The notes: generated from the sequence alone by a model not told the origin. A stretch of 64,000 bases of DNA from a candidate division KSB1 bacterium (GCA_034521575.1 JAXHMJ010000005.1:186001-250000), one strand, 5' to 3'; numbered from the stretch's first letter, positions 30,959 through 41,042 are shown. Translations and numbers: made by a program.

Positions 30959-30987
30959 AATATAAAAAACACAACACTTATTGGCAA
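30959..30987 (-). promoter_or_regulatory. Sigma-70 promoter for the ccm operon
   Basis: On the minus strand TTGCCA (complement of 30982-30987) and TATATT (complement of 30959-30964) are spaced by 17 bases, ending about 28 bases before the ccmF start. The match is good and the position suits a short leader. Confidence 0.65.
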
Positions 30988-31208
30988 GACTAAAAAAAAG
31001 CCATTGGTTCAGAAAATGATTGACTTTTCGCTCATTATTTCGTAAATAAAGATCAACAGCAGATCGGGGCGCGAATTTACTTATGACTAGCTATTCCACA
31101 GACGACCATACCCTTGGACTCTCATGCTTCTGGATTGCGACTCTCATCAGATTGTAATTGGCGAGTCACATTCATAACATACATTCTTTATCAAGGAGGA
31201 GGAGCATT

Positions 31209-33848
31209 ATGAAACGTCTCATTTTATCGCTCATGGTTCTGGGGGTATGTACAACCGGATTTTCAAAAACACACTATGTAAACAACAACGCGGACAGCGG
31301 TCCCGGGTCTTTGAGAAATACGATCGCCGGGGCAGCCAAGGGAGACACGATTAAATTCAAAAGTATCACCACTATTGGACTTTCCAGCACTCTGGAGATT
31401 AACAAGACACTTTACATTATTGGGAACGAAAAACAATCCGTGGTTCTGGACGGACAGGACAAAACCGCAATTTTACGGGTTGTCAAACCGGCTTTCAGTC
31501 GGACAGCCACCGCTTACATTTATAGGATCCAGTTTATTAATGGGAAGAACGGTAAGTTTCCCCGACTACCGGAAAACGGCGGGGGTATTCTGAACCATGC
31601 AACGCTTTATTTGAGTCATTGCCGTGTACTCGACTGTTATGCAACCGGCGATGGTGGTGGTATTTACAATGAGGGTAACCTGTATGTTTACGATACGGAA
31701 ATCTCCGGCAATAGAGCCCTGCTCGACGGCGGTGGAATCATGCTTGATACCCAGTCCGGTAAAGTCGAGATCAGGGAATGCAAAATCAATAACAATGAAG
31801 CGGATCATGGGGCAGCAGTCTACAGTTTTGTCGATTTTTCATGCGAAAATTCCATCATCCGCAGCAACATCTGCAACAACAATTCCGGCGCCGTGCATTT
31901 TAAAATGACGAGCAATGATACCAGTCAATTTATATCCACAACCATCGATTCCAACAGCGCAATTGGATTGCATGCAGACGGTCCGATTGAAATGCATAAT
32001 GGAAACATCAGTTACAATGGCAGTATAGGGATCAATATGATGGATTATGGCAATATGCCGTTTCTGGATATTTTAAACACTGAAATACAAAGCAATGGAC
32101 AGGAAGGGATTTCTCTGGATGAATCCTGTAACCTGTTCATGGAAAATTGCAGACTAAAAATGAATAGCAGAGGTGTTTTCGCATTTGCAGAAAATCTTTT
32201 GGATATTAATCAATCCGAGTTTGTAGAAAACATAACCACAAGCAACGGGGGTGGTATTTACAGCGCCAATGATGCCGATTTGATTTTAAATGAGACGACA
32301 TTCTCAAAAAATGAAGCAAATAAGGGCGGTGCGATCGCAGGACTGTTTGAGGAGGTGACCATTGATTGGTGTCAGTTTAATCAGAACAAGTGCCAGACCG
32401 ACGGGGGAGGTATTTCTTTACTGTCCCTGGGACCGGTGCATGTCAATAATAGTGTGTTCTCGCAAAACGAATGCGTGGATTATGGCGGCGGATGTTATCT
32501 AAAAAGCTATGAATGGATCGAACTGAATTTGACCCGGTTTATGCGGAACACATCAGGAAGCGGCGGCGCCTTGTTCAACGAAAACGACAGTCTGATATTA
32601 AATTCAGTCCAAATGCAGGAAAACTATGCCGCAACGGACGGCGGCGGCATTTTCAATACACTCGGCGGTAATATTTATGCATTTAACTGTACATTACATT
32701 CAAACACCGCGGATCAGGATGGCGGCGGACTGTACAACGGATTTGCCCCAGGTTATCCGACGAGCGGCATGGGAAGCTATATCGAGATGGACAGCTGCCG
32801 CGTACACGCAAATTTATGCGACGGAGACGGGGCCGGCATCAACAACACCGATTATTTGCTACTGACCCGATCCTCGATCAGGGCCAATCACGCCCAGAGC
32901 AACGGCGGCGGTTTTTACAACGAAGGTGAAGAAGCGCGTTTGATTACGGAAGAGACGAGTTTCACTTTAAACACAGCAAACAACGGCGGCGGAATCTGCA
33001 ATATGAAGTTTATAGAAATGGATCGATGCAACATCAGCGGCAATTCAGTCGACAATCGCGGAGCTGGTATATACAATATTTCTACAGATCCCTGCGAGAT
33101 CACCAACACCACATTTTATGAAAACCTGTGCAGCGCAAGCGGACAGGGCGGCGGTATGTACGGCGCCGGCATGATGACTGAACTCATTAATTGCACGTTT
33201 AATAAAAACAAGGCCATGGACGGAGCTTCGATCAACAACATGGACCCCGGGTTGATGATTTCCAACACAATCATGGCCAACTGCCTGGCTGACAGTGAAT
33301 TCAGCGGAACCGTGCCTTCAGTGAATAACCACAATCTGGTGATGGACGGCAGCCTGGCCGGCGCCGCAACCAGCGATCCGCAGCTGCTGCCTTATGGGGA
33401 TTACGGCGGATTGACCCTGTCCTGCGCGCTCGCAGCGGAAAGTCCTGCTATTGATGCCGGAGACAATTCAGCCATCTCTTGTACGTGGGATCAGTGTAAC
33501 AATCCACGTTTTTACAACAGCGTGATTGATATCGGTGCGGTCGAATTCCAGGGAGCAACAGAGGTGGAAACAAAACAACTGCCGGAGCAGTTTGCTCTGT
33601 TTCAAAACTATCCGAACCCGTTCAATGCAGTTACAACCATCCGCTACAAAGTTGCCGATCCGACAACTGTACTTTTATTGATTTATGATATAAAGGGTCG
33701 CCTGGCCAGCACACTCGTAAATGAGCAGCAAACGCCGGGTGAATATCAGGTCCGCTGGCAAGCAGACCCGTTCTCTTCAGGACTGTATTTTTTCAGATTA
33801 AAAACAGAAACGTTCGATTGCACAAAATCAATGATACTGCTGAAATAA
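31209..33848 (+). CDS. Exported beta-helix repeat protein with C-terminal sorting domain
   Basis: The product is 879 residues. The ATG at 31209 is preceded by AAGGAGGAGGAG. A signal peptide (ending TGFSK) is followed by HYVNNNADSGPGSLRNTI, the usual opening of polymorphic-outer-membrane-like beta-helix proteins, then many coils of the type NxADGGGIYN with GGG turns (for example GGGIYNEGNLY, GGGIFNTLGG, GGGLYNG). From about residue 794 comes a Por/type IX-like domain (FQNYPNPFNAVTT, then YFFRLKTE, ending KSMILLK). It should be displayed on or released from the outer surface. Such proteins are adhesins or polysaccharide-active. The coils show no enzyme signature I can name. The gene is intact and monocistronic. 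Confidence 0.85.
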   Translation: MKRLILSLMVLGVCTTGFSKTHYVNNNADSGPGSLRNTIAGAAKGDTIKFKSITTIGLSSTLEINKTLYIIGNEKQSVVLDGQDKTAILRVVKPAFSRTATAYIYRIQFINGKNGKFPRLPENGGGILNHATLYLSHCRVLDCYATGDGGGIYNEGNLYVYDTEISGNRALLDGGGIMLDTQSGKVEIRECKINNNEADHGAAVYSFVDFSCENSIIRSNICNNNSGAVHFKMTSNDTSQFISTTIDSNSAIGLHADGPIEMHNGNISYNGSIGINMMDYGNMPFLDILNTEIQSNGQEGISLDESCNLFMENCRLKMNSRGVFAFAENLLDINQSEFVENITTSNGGGIYSANDADLILNETTFSKNEANKGGAIAGLFEEVTIDWCQFNQNKCQTDGGGISLLSLGPVHVNNSVFSQNECVDYGGGCYLKSYEWIELNLTRFMRNTSGSGGALFNENDSLILNSVQMQENYAATDGGGIFNTLGGNIYAFNCTLHSNTADQDGGGLYNGFAPGYPTSGMGSYIEMDSCRVHANLCDGDGAGINNTDYLLLTRSSIRANHAQSNGGGFYNEGEEARLITEETSFTLNTANNGGGICNMKFIEMDRCNISGNSVDNRGAGIYNISTDPCEITNTTFYENLCSASGQGGGMYGAGMMTELINCTFNKNKAMDGASINNMDPGLMISNTIMANCLADSEFSGTVPSVNNHNLVMDGSLAGAATSDPQLLPYGDYGGLTLSCALAAESPAIDAGDNSAISCTWDQCNNPRFYNSVIDIGAVEFQGATEVETKQLPEQFALFQNYPNPFNAVTTIRYKVADPTTVLLLIYDIKGRLASTLVNEQQTPGEYQVRWQADPFSSGLYFFRLKTETFDCTKSMILLK

Positions 33849-33854
33849 ACCGAA

Positions 33855-33887
33855 CGCCCTGTATCGGACTATCTTCGATACAGGGCG
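33855..33887. terminator. Hairpin between convergent genes
   Basis: A 12-bp perfect stem (CGCCCTGTATCG at 33855-33866 with CGATACAGGGCG at 33876-33887) sits between the ends of the beta-helix gene and the flavodoxin gene. No T run follows on either strand, so it is a bidirectional terminator candidate of the Rho-assisted or hairpin-only kind. Confidence 0.6.
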
Positions 33888-33888
33888 A

Positions 33889-34356
33889 CTATACAAGCTG
33901 TTTCGCCCATGCTTCGGCTCGCTCCAGTTCGCCTTGTTTGATCGGACCTTTGGTAGCATTGACGATAAACCCGGCCGGGTCACCTTTTACAGTACCGCCC
34001 TTTTGCTGTAATGTCCTGAGCATAGGTTCCGCAGCATAGCCGAAAAGTTTGACAAAAAAGCGCAGGAGCCAAGAATTTGTATCCTCAACTGAAATCCGGG
34101 TATCAAAGGCAGCCACGCCAATGCCATTTAATGATCGACGCTCAAGCTGTTTTAAAAACGTTTGAATGTCAGCTGTGGGCTGAAATTTTCGCGTTGGTGA
34201 ACCGACAATCAGCAAATCAGCTGCTACCTTAAAAGCGTCAAGCTCGGCAGGACGAGCCCATTTGACAGTGTGTCCGGTTCCGAATGCGCTGCCGACGGCA
34301 CGCGCCACTTTTTCCGTGTTGCCGAACACCGAGTCATAGACGATCAGGATATTCAT
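33889..34356 (-). CDS. Flavodoxin-like protein
   Basis: The 155-residue protein has the flavodoxin FMN-phosphate loop SVFGNTEKVA (residues 9-18) after the first strand MNILIVYD, then the second FMN contact region VGSPTRKFQPT near residues 51-61. The family carries electrons in one- and two-electron steps using FMN. The start has a strong AGGAGG and lies inside the 3' end of the GDPD gene (23-bp overlap), so the two are translated together. Its redox partner is not in the window. Confidence 0.85.
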   Translation of the reverse strand: MNILIVYDSVFGNTEKVARAVGSAFGTGHTVKWARPAELDAFKVAADLLIVGSPTRKFQPTADIQTFLKQLERRSLNGIGVAAFDTRISVEDTNSWLLRFFVKLFGYAAEPMLRTLQQKGGTVKGDPAGFIVNATKGPIKQGELERAEAWAKQLV

Positions 34357-35137
34357 ATCGCCTCCTTTGATTTCTTTTTGTACGGGATAAATTTAATTCC
34401 GAATAGACAAGATCCGGTCTGTCGGTAGTGATCGAATCCACACCGCAGCGGTTGAAATAACGAATTCGATCGGGACGGTTGATGGTCCACACATGTGCGG
34501 AAAACCCGGCTGCGTGCAGACGGGTCACCCAGGCCGGTTTGACAATTCCGGGCAAACCACGGCTGTTCACCCCGCTCGCCCCTGTCTTTAACAGTTTTCT
34601 GATGGTACGCCGCGCACCGGGACGCCAATATCGATACAAACCTTTGTAATCGACAAGCAGCAATGTTTGAACCTGCGGCAGCAGATTGCCGCAGGCCGCT
34701 ACAATGCTCTCCTCAAAGGACATCAGTCGCAGCTGCTGAACCGGAAACCGGGCGCGAATCAGCAATTGTCGTAGCGGCTCTATAATTCGCAGTCCATCCT
34801 TGATCTCGAGAAAAAGATACTTGCTTGACGGCAACCAATCAAACAACTCGACCAATCGCGGAATACGCTGCTCCCGAAACCGACTGTGCTTCCAGGTCCC
34901 GACATCAAGTTTCCGGATATCATTATAACTGGCCTGCACCACATTGTGGTAAAGTTTCCCGGTACGACGTGTTGATGGATCGTGAATACAGACAATCTCC
35001 CCGTCCCGGGTCATGAAAACGTCCGTTTCGATACCATCGGCATTCTGCTCGAGGGCCAGTTCGAAAGCAGCCATTGTATTCTCCGGCGCCCCATAAGAGG
35101 CGCCGCGATGGGCGATGACCAGCGGATGGGTGTTCAT
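34334..35137 (-). CDS. Glycerophosphodiester phosphodiesterase family protein
   Basis: The 267-residue protein carries the GDPD active-site set: HRG at residues 10-12, ENTMAAFELAL, the metal-binding ETDVFMTRDGEIVCIHD block near residues 37-53, and LEIKDG near 110. No signal peptide is evident, so it is likely cytoplasmic and hydrolyses glycerophosphodiesters to glycerol 3-phosphate plus alcohol. The C-terminal tail after DRPD is basic (RTKRNQRRR). It overlaps the flavodoxin start. Confidence 0.88.
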   Translation of the reverse strand: MNTHPLVIAHRGASYGAPENTMAAFELALEQNADGIETDVFMTRDGEIVCIHDPSTRRTGKLYHNVVQASYNDIRKLDVGTWKHSRFREQRIPRLVELFDWLPSSKYLFLEIKDGLRIIEPLRQLLIRARFPVQQLRLMSFEESIVAACGNLLPQVQTLLLVDYKGLYRYWRPGARRTIRKLLKTGASGVNSRGLPGIVKPAWVTRLHAAGFSAHVWTINRPDRIRYFNRCGVDSITTDRPDLVYSELNLSRTKRNQRRRYEYPDRL

Positions 35138-35275
35138 TGTATATATTCACAATTCATTTCACAATTTTCTAAAGATATCCAAATCCCCCGGGGAATGCAA
35201 TTGTTTTTTTTGCAGCCCCCCTTCTTTCAATCTTGTAAAGAATTCTGCAACTTTTCCGGAGAATCGAATATGATA

Positions 35276-38200
35276 CTATTTCAGGTAAAGCAGTTTTCTC
35301 TGTAACGATTGATTTCCCGCAGTCATTTTCAGCATATACATCCCGGAACCTGCATCAATGCCATAGTTGTTTTTCCCATCCCACGATACAGTATGAATAC
35401 CGGCCTGCATGGGATTGTGCACAAGTTCCCGTACCGGTTGGCCCAGAATATTGTAAATTTGAATATCAACCCGTCCCGCAATTGGAAGTTCGTAGCGAAT
35501 CACAGTCCGATTGTTAAACGGATTCGGATAATTGGCCAATTTGTAGGTCTCGGGCAGGGTCTCGATTTCCAGATTATCCTGATTGTCCCGGATAACACTG
35601 ACCGGAGTATTATCCGGGCTGCGCAGATCAACCTGCTCAAAGCAGAGCGCGGACGCTCCGCCCTGGCCGGTTCTTTGAAAGAGAATGGAAAATAAAACAC
35701 CGCTCGGGTTAATCACAGCGCTCTGGTTGGTGCCGGTCAGCTTCGAAAAGGTGACATCGACCTGTCCCGGCTGCCCCGTGTCTGTAAACAGCACACAGGA
35801 TTCATCGGAGGGTGTCAGGAGACTGCCCGATTCAATCCGGTCAACTGTCAATGCAGCAGTATTAAACGACAGTTTTAGGTGCCCCATGGCAAGACGGTTT
35901 ACATTTTTTAGATAAACATCATAGCGCAGTTTTCCGTCGTTTTCACTCCATTGTCCGAATAAACGGCCATCCTGTTTGGCAAGAGAGGAGCCGTTTGTAT
36001 TCAGAGCCAGATAGTACCAGTTCCACATGCGGGTAAAGGTGAACAAATCTTCAAACCCGACGCGCCCGTCCGGCGCCGGTGTCAGCATCGGCACAGCGCC
36101 GCTGGCCGGCCCGACATCCCCGCTTGCATGATTGACCGGTTTCCAGTAGGTTCCCAACAGTGCAAAATCCCGGGTATCGATATCCAGATCCTCATCAAAA
36201 TCACACAAGATCGATGATGAACCGCTTGATCCGGCGGACTCTATTTCCGTGCCGGAACTGTTCACTTCGATGGCTGTTCCATCAGTCTGCCGCAAATCCA
36301 GTCCGTAAAAATCTATGGTACTGGCGCAATTTCTGACTTTGACCTCAAATTCAACAGATGCCAGCAGGCCGCTTCCGGAAATTGATTCAGTCGAATTCCC
36401 CTGAATCAGCCGCGATTGATTGATTTCAATTCGACCATTGGCCTCATCAATATCAGACAAAAACGCCTCCGAAGCTCCGCCGCTGCTCATAAACCCGCCG
36501 GACGTCACCTGCAGAGCGCTGATTTTATTCTTGTTGTAGAGCAGATAATACTGTGCGGCCGAAAGGTTCATTACATTTTGCGCGTAAACATCGATGGTAA
36601 ATGTTCTGCCTTCTATGCCCAGAACAACCTGCGGAAAAGTCAACAACTGACTGGAACCGATATAATAGGTCCCCTGATCGCTTCCGGTTTTGCTGTTGTA
36701 ATTCACCTGGACTTTTGCAGTGCGTTGAGTGTTATCCGGAGTCGTATTGGTAGGAACATAGGTGATCACATACTGTTGTAAAATCTGGTTACCGATGCGG
36801 TCCAGGATATTATTAAAGCCCTGGCTTAGCTTGTAAAAGTAGCCGCCGGTCTGTTCCGCCAGTTTTTCAAACTGGGGTTCATCCGGTCCGACCACGTTAC
36901 AGAGAATATTTCGGGCGTTCAGATGCGAAATCATAGTTTCCGTGGTAAAATGGGTGATCCCGTCGCCGCTTTCACCCGCCTCATGATAATCCGCATCTGT
37001 AATCAGAACTGCAATCCGCTGCGCCACAGCGCGGTAGCTGAGTTCAGCTGCAGCTTCCAGGCCTTTTAGAGCATTCTCTTTGCTGTCGCCGCCGCCGCTG
37101 GGATCCAGTCCATCGACCCATGTCTTGAATTCAAGGGCATCCGTTGTAAAATCATGAATAGACGTTATCTCGTCTTTGAACGTCACCAGCCCCAGACGAT
37201 AGTCCATGCCCCGGGCTGCAATAGAATCCGCAAACGCCAGACTGCGGTTCTTGAGCGCATTCCATTCATCATCAAGGCTGCCTGTGATATCAAATACAAA
37301 AACGATGTCTGCCTTTGCACCGGATGTCATGCTCAGTGTAGATATTGACAGATCAGATACAGCCTGATTGTCCTCTGTAACATCAAATGCAGAAAACGGC
37401 AAGCCCGTCAGGGGTGCATTTGTCAGCGTATCAATCACAGATACAAACAGCTTGACAAGCGGAAAATTCGTCGGATCGATGCTGGTAATGGACACCTTAT
37501 AAGCATCTTCTCTTGAGGGCTCGCCGGTAACTGTGATATAATGAGTCTTGGTTTCAACATAATCGCGGGTTCCATCCGAAACGGTCAGGGTCACAGTATA
37601 GTTTCCGGGATTTGCATAAACCCACTGCGGATGCTGTTCCTCAGAATCGACCACACCATCGCCGTCAAAATCCCAGGACCAGGATACAATATCCTGCGCC
37701 GCCTGAACCTGCTTTTGATCCAGCGCCGCGGCCATGCCTTTGTGCAGTGCGCCGGTACTGGGCCGCAATCCCTGTATGTAACTGTCAATCAACACCTGTC
37801 CGGTATTGCCGTCGATTTCACCCACCATCCAATAGTCACCGGTGCCGCTGGCGGGGACATTCACTGTGTGAACCAATCCTGCCCGCGTATAAATCTGCAC
37901 CACAGCCTCAGATGCCGTTAAACTCCCTGTTCCTGCATATCGATGCACATAAAATTTGTATCTCCCGGATACAAATTGCTTAATGGTAATCGTCTCCGGT
38001 CCGTAACTCTCTGTATCATCGTGATCGAGATAGGCGTAAGGAAATGAGTCACTTGATCCCTTGTCCGAATAGTAAACCAGATGATGCGTATCCTCGCCGG
38101 GCTTGGGCACCAATAAATGAATATCCAGGTCTCTCGGATTCAGACCCCAGTTCAACACAATACGCATTTCCGCATCTGTGATCATCGGACTCAGAGAGAT

Positions 38201-39343
38201 ATCCAGGGTTTTTTCTTCCCCCTCTGACAAGGAAACCGTAGATCGAAATGTTGAATAGGTTTCTGCGGATGCGGAGATCGTTGACACACCGACACCGGAC
38301 AAATTTTCAAACTGTACGGTCAACGGTGCCGGACCGGACCTGGGCGTGCCGCTGAAATTGGCCAGAATAACATTTGTGGGTATGTTCTGGATACAATAAT
38401 TTCCATCGTTGTCTGTAGTCGTGGACAGCCCTGCAACCGTGATTTGCGCCCCGGCAATACCATCACCGGTTGTGGCATCTGTCACCTGGCCGCAAAGTGA
38501 TGCGCCTCCTTCGCCGCCGGCTGTCTCGCCGACGGTAAGAATCAGACGCGCAGACACATAACCGGAAGCCGTGGCTTCAATGGCCGAGGTGCAGCCGGTG
38601 TCCGCATCCGCCGGAACCGTGGCATCAAACTCTGCATATGAGGCACCGGCATTAATGGTGATATTCGCGGGCACTTCAAAACACGGATTTTCAGAGCTCA
38701 GGGAAATTTCTACATCTGAAGCCGGAATTTCATTCAAACTCACACGCACCCGCGAATTTGAATTGGGTGGGGTGACCAAAGGATTTGCCGTCAAAATAAT
38801 GCGTTTTTCAAAGACACTCGATATTTCCAGCTCTGCCGAAGCATCCGGATAATCCGATTTGTAATAAAAGGAAAACGTTGAATTGATCAAACCAGACCAG
38901 TCGCCGCTCCACGCTGCAGGAGCCACCGCATAATGCCAGTCGCCCCGGGCCCAGTCATGCACAGCAATATAGCCGCTGTTTGATACACCGCCGGTTTCCG
39001 TCCACTGCATCGTGCCGTCGCCATGCGCGTTCCAACCGTCGAGTCCCGAATTGAACTCACTGGAAAAGCGCGTACCTACGGTGACGTTATCAATCGAGCC
39101 GATATCATGTCCACTGTGCGTTTCCGTACGAATACGAATCCGCTGGACATTGGCCATCACCTCTTCAAAATCGGATTGCGACACACCGAATTGATCCGCT
39201 GTCAGAGAAATCTCGAATTTCTGCCATTCATTGGCAGCGGACGGCGGCCCCCAGTTTGCAGTAATGATGGTACCTTGCGCCCGGACTGCGGGCTGTATGA
39301 GTAAAATCGACAACAGGAAACCAAAGACAATCGTTCTAAACAT
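35276..39343 (-). CDS. Giant surface protein: VWA, PKD, cohesin-like, dockerin-like and sorting domains
   Basis: The product is 1355 residues. The ATG at 39343 is chosen because GGAG precedes it; a GTG at 39355 is also in frame. From N to C: a signal peptide (ending VRAQG), a jelly-roll-like region, an Ig-like domain, a carboxypeptidase-regulatory domain (about 284-321), a segment with NPRDLDIHLLVP (about 397-497), a PKD domain (SWSWDFDGDGVVDSEE near 554), a VWA domain with MIDAS motif DITGS (near 685), a cohesin-like domain (about 907-1011), a dockerin-like block (CDFDEDLDIDTRDF and DGRVGFEDLF, about 1049-1111), a second cohesin-like domain (about 1137-1228) and a YPNPFNN sorting domain (about 1266-1355). 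It is co-directional with a cohesin-like lipoprotein and an SH3-like protein. A calcium-dependent surface scaffold or adhesin is inferred. Confidence 0.82.
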   Translation of the reverse strand: MFRTIVFGFLLSILLIQPAVRAQGTIITANWGPPSAANEWQKFEISLTADQFGVSQSDFEEVMANVQRIRIRTETHSGHDIGSIDNVTVGTRFSSEFNSGLDGWNAHGDGTMQWTETGGVSNSGYIAVHDWARGDWHYAVAPAAWSGDWSGLINSTFSFYYKSDYPDASAELEISSVFEKRIILTANPLVTPPNSNSRVRVSLNEIPASDVEISLSSENPCFEVPANITINAGASYAEFDATVPADADTGCTSAIEATASGYVSARLILTVGETAGGEGGASLCGQVTDATTGDGIAGAQITVAGLSTTTDNDGNYCIQNIPTNVILANFSGTPRSGPAPLTVQFENLSGVGVSTISASAETYSTFRSTVSLSEGEEKTLDISLSPMITDAEMRIVLNWGLNPRDLDIHLLVPKPGEDTHHLVYYSDKGSSDSFPYAYLDHDDTESYGPETITIKQFVSGRYKFYVHRYAGTGSLTASEAVVQIYTRAGLVHTVNVPASGTGDYWMVGEIDGNTGQVLIDSYIQGLRPSTGALHKGMAAALDQKQVQAAQDIVSWSWDFDGDGVVDSEEQHPQWVYANPGNYTVTLTVSDGTRDYVETKTHYITVTGEPSREDAYKVSITSIDPTNFPLVKLFVSVIDTLTNAPLTGLPFSAFDVTEDNQAVSDLSISTLSMTSGAKADIVFVFDITGSLDDEWNALKNRSLAFADSIAARGMDYRLGLVTFKDEITSIHDFTTDALEFKTWVDGLDPSGGGDSKENALKGLEAAAELSYRAVAQRIAVLITDADYHEAGESGDGITHFTTETMISHLNARNILCNVVGPDEPQFEKLAEQTGGYFYKLSQGFNNILDRIGNQILQQYVITYVPTNTTPDNTQRTAKVQVNYNSKTGSDQGTYYIGSSQLLTFPQVVLGIEGRTFTIDVYAQNVMNLSAAQYYLLYNKNKISALQVTSGGFMSSGGASEAFLSDIDEANGRIEINQSRLIQGNSTESISGSGLLASVEFEVKVRNCASTIDFYGLDLRQTDGTAIEVNSSGTEIESAGSSGSSSILCDFDEDLDIDTRDFALLGTYWKPVNHASGDVGPASGAVPMLTPAPDGRVGFEDLFTFTRMWNWYYLALNTNGSSLAKQDGRLFGQWSENDGKLRYDVYLKNVNRLAMGHLKLSFNTAALTVDRIESGSLLTPSDESCVLFTDTGQPGQVDVTFSKLTGTNQSAVINPSGVLFSILFQRTGQGGASALCFEQVDLRSPDNTPVSVIRDNQDNLEIETLPETYKLANYPNPFNNRTVIRYELPIAGRVDIQIYNILGQPVRELVHNPMQAGIHTVSWDGKNNYGIDAGSGMYMLKMTAGNQSLQRKLLYLK

Positions 39344-39379
39344 CTTGCACTCCACATTTTATCATTAAACTGAACGGTT

Positions 39380-40207
39380 TTATTGTATCGTAATGCGTCC
39401 GCCCAGTCCCATTGCGTACATGAGATTTGCATTCTGATCAAACAATGCATAATTGGAATTGACGTCATGATCAACGCGTACCGATAAATCAGTGATACCG
39501 GTGTCAACAGCCGTAAACACAATACGGCCTACGGTTCCTTGTCCGGTCACAGCAGCAGAAGCGGGAAAAATCCCAAAAACAACATCTACCGTACCCCCGC
39601 TGTTATCCTTGCTGAATAACAGCTGATTCACATTTCCGGCATTGCTTTTCAAAAACGCGTCCTCGCGTCCAAGTTCCTGAACCGTCAACACGGCCGGATC
39701 GAACTGCACTTGCGCGCCGAATGTTGCCATGTTAACCACCTGACGTGCCGCCAGATACAAGGTTATAGATTGTCCCACTGAAAGTGTCGAATCCGGAGGT
39801 GAGACAATAATGGTGGGAACGAGGAAATTCATCATAATAGACAAAGGAACAGTTTCTCCATCCGAAACCCGGAAACTGTCAGCACCGCTCATCACCTGAC
39901 GGGTATCCCGGTAGGCAACCGCCGTCGCGAGAAGGTCCTTGTTCGCCGGAACATTAATCCGGGCCCGGCCCTTTACACCGTCAAGCAGCAGTGAATCCCT
40001 GATCGGAGAAATACCGTCACCGGTGATGGTGATCACAAGACTGTCGAATGAGGCCGGCGTTAGTCCGGCCTGATTGAAAGAGATGCGGGCAGCTATACTG
40101 CTTTGTCCTTGCGTATGACCCCCAGGAGACTGCAGACTGCAGGACAGAGACACAACGAGAAAAATCAGGATAACAACAATGCATAAAATGCGCGCTTTAA
40201 GAAACAT
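39380..40207 (-). CDS. Lipoprotein with cohesin-like domain
   Basis: The product is 275 residues from the ATG at 40207 (TTGGAG upstream). It has a type II signal peptide with lipobox VSLSC near residue 23. An N-terminal beta domain (ITGDGISPIRDSL region) precedes a cohesin-like domain (about residues 140-265): VGQSITLYLAARQVVNMATFGAQVQFDP, then TVGRIVFTAVD. The protein would be held in the membrane and display one cohesin-type module. It lies 36 bp upstream of the giant protein, which has both dockerin-like and cohesin-like modules, so the lipoprotein is a candidate anchor for it. The family assignment rests on strand pattern and conserved spacing and is not certain. Confidence 0.7.
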   Translation of the reverse strand: MFLKARILCIVVILIFLVVSLSCSLQSPGGHTQGQSSIAARISFNQAGLTPASFDSLVITITGDGISPIRDSLLLDGVKGRARINVPANKDLLATAVAYRDTRQVMSGADSFRVSDGETVPLSIMMNFLVPTIIVSPPDSTLSVGQSITLYLAARQVVNMATFGAQVQFDPAVLTVQELGREDAFLKSNAGNVNQLLFSKDNSGGTVDVVFGIFPASAAVTGQGTVGRIVFTAVDTGITDLSVRVDHDVNSNYALFDQNANLMYAMGLGGRITIQ

Positions 40208-40238
40208 TGGATTCTCCAAAAGATGATTCAAATCAACA

Positions 40239-41042
40239 CTACTCCCATTCTACCAGAACATCAACAGTACCCTCTTTATCCGATTGCATTTGTGTCAGAT
40301 AATAGTAGGTACCGCCGCCTGCGGCAAGCAGCAGCAGCCAGAACCAACCACGTTTGTATACCGGCCGGGAAGTTCGGGAGCCGGTACTGCTGACTGCCTG
40401 TCTCCCGCTTGATCTTTCCCGGGCTTGGGCCTGTTTCTCGGTTGAAAAACGTATGTCAAATGGATCGGTTACCCGTTTATTACCGTAAACATCCTCCGCC
40501 TCGATTTGATAGGTCAAACCGGATCGACGTGTGATGGATTCCGGCAGGGTTACACTATATAGAGTGCCGGCTCCCAGCACCTTGACAGCATTCCTCGCAA
40601 TAAATCCGTGCGATCCGTTACTCGAAACAATTTGTATGTAATTGTCAAAAAGTTGTGCAACTTTGAAGCGTCTTCCGGCAGGCATGGTGCCCTTGTAATC
40701 ATAACGCTTGCCGGGCCCTGAATATACACGCGCCTCCTGCCGGGTTTCGGCGACAACCGGAACCTGCTCCGACATGTTTCGCATCTGGCCGCGTTTGCTG
40801 ACCCCGTTAATCGTGAGAACAAGCGTTACCTTTTGCAGCGAAGACTGATCCCCAATATGCGCACGAATCGGCAATTTCTGACCATATACTGGATTTTCCA
40901 CGGGGACATGCGCGATCACCGGCGGATAATTGTCTGCCGCTAGAGCAAATAGTAGATCACACAGGATCGGAGAAAACACCAGATACAGGATAAAAAACAC
41001 GGAGAAAAACGCCATCATCATTTCAGATTTAAAACATTTCAT
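40239..41042 (-). CDS. Membrane protein with bacterial SH3-like domain
   Basis: The product is 267 residues from the ATG at 41042 (GGAGAACG upstream). An N-terminal signal or anchor helix (FFSVFFILYLVFSPIL) is followed by an Ig-like strand set, then an SH3b-type domain (ARVYSGPGKRYDYKGTMPAGRRFKV to SHGFIARNAVKVL, about residues 90-155), a second beta region, a basic Ser/Arg linker and a second membrane helix (WFWLLLLAAGGGTYYYL, about 238-254) near the end. SH3b domains bind peptidoglycan or peptides. It begins the cluster leading to the cohesin lipoprotein and the giant VWA protein (31-bp and 36-bp gaps), so all three are probably one operon. Confidence 0.68.
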   Translation of the reverse strand: MKCFKSEMMMAFFSVFFILYLVFSPILCDLLFALAADNYPPVIAHVPVENPVYGQKLPIRAHIGDQSSLQKVTLVLTINGVSKRGQMRNMSEQVPVVAETRQEARVYSGPGKRYDYKGTMPAGRRFKVAQLFDNYIQIVSSNGSHGFIARNAVKVLGAGTLYSVTLPESITRRSGLTYQIEAEDVYGNKRVTDPFDIRFSTEKQAQARERSSGRQAVSSTGSRTSRPVYKRGWFWLLLLAAGGGTYYYLTQMQSDKEGTVDVLVEWE

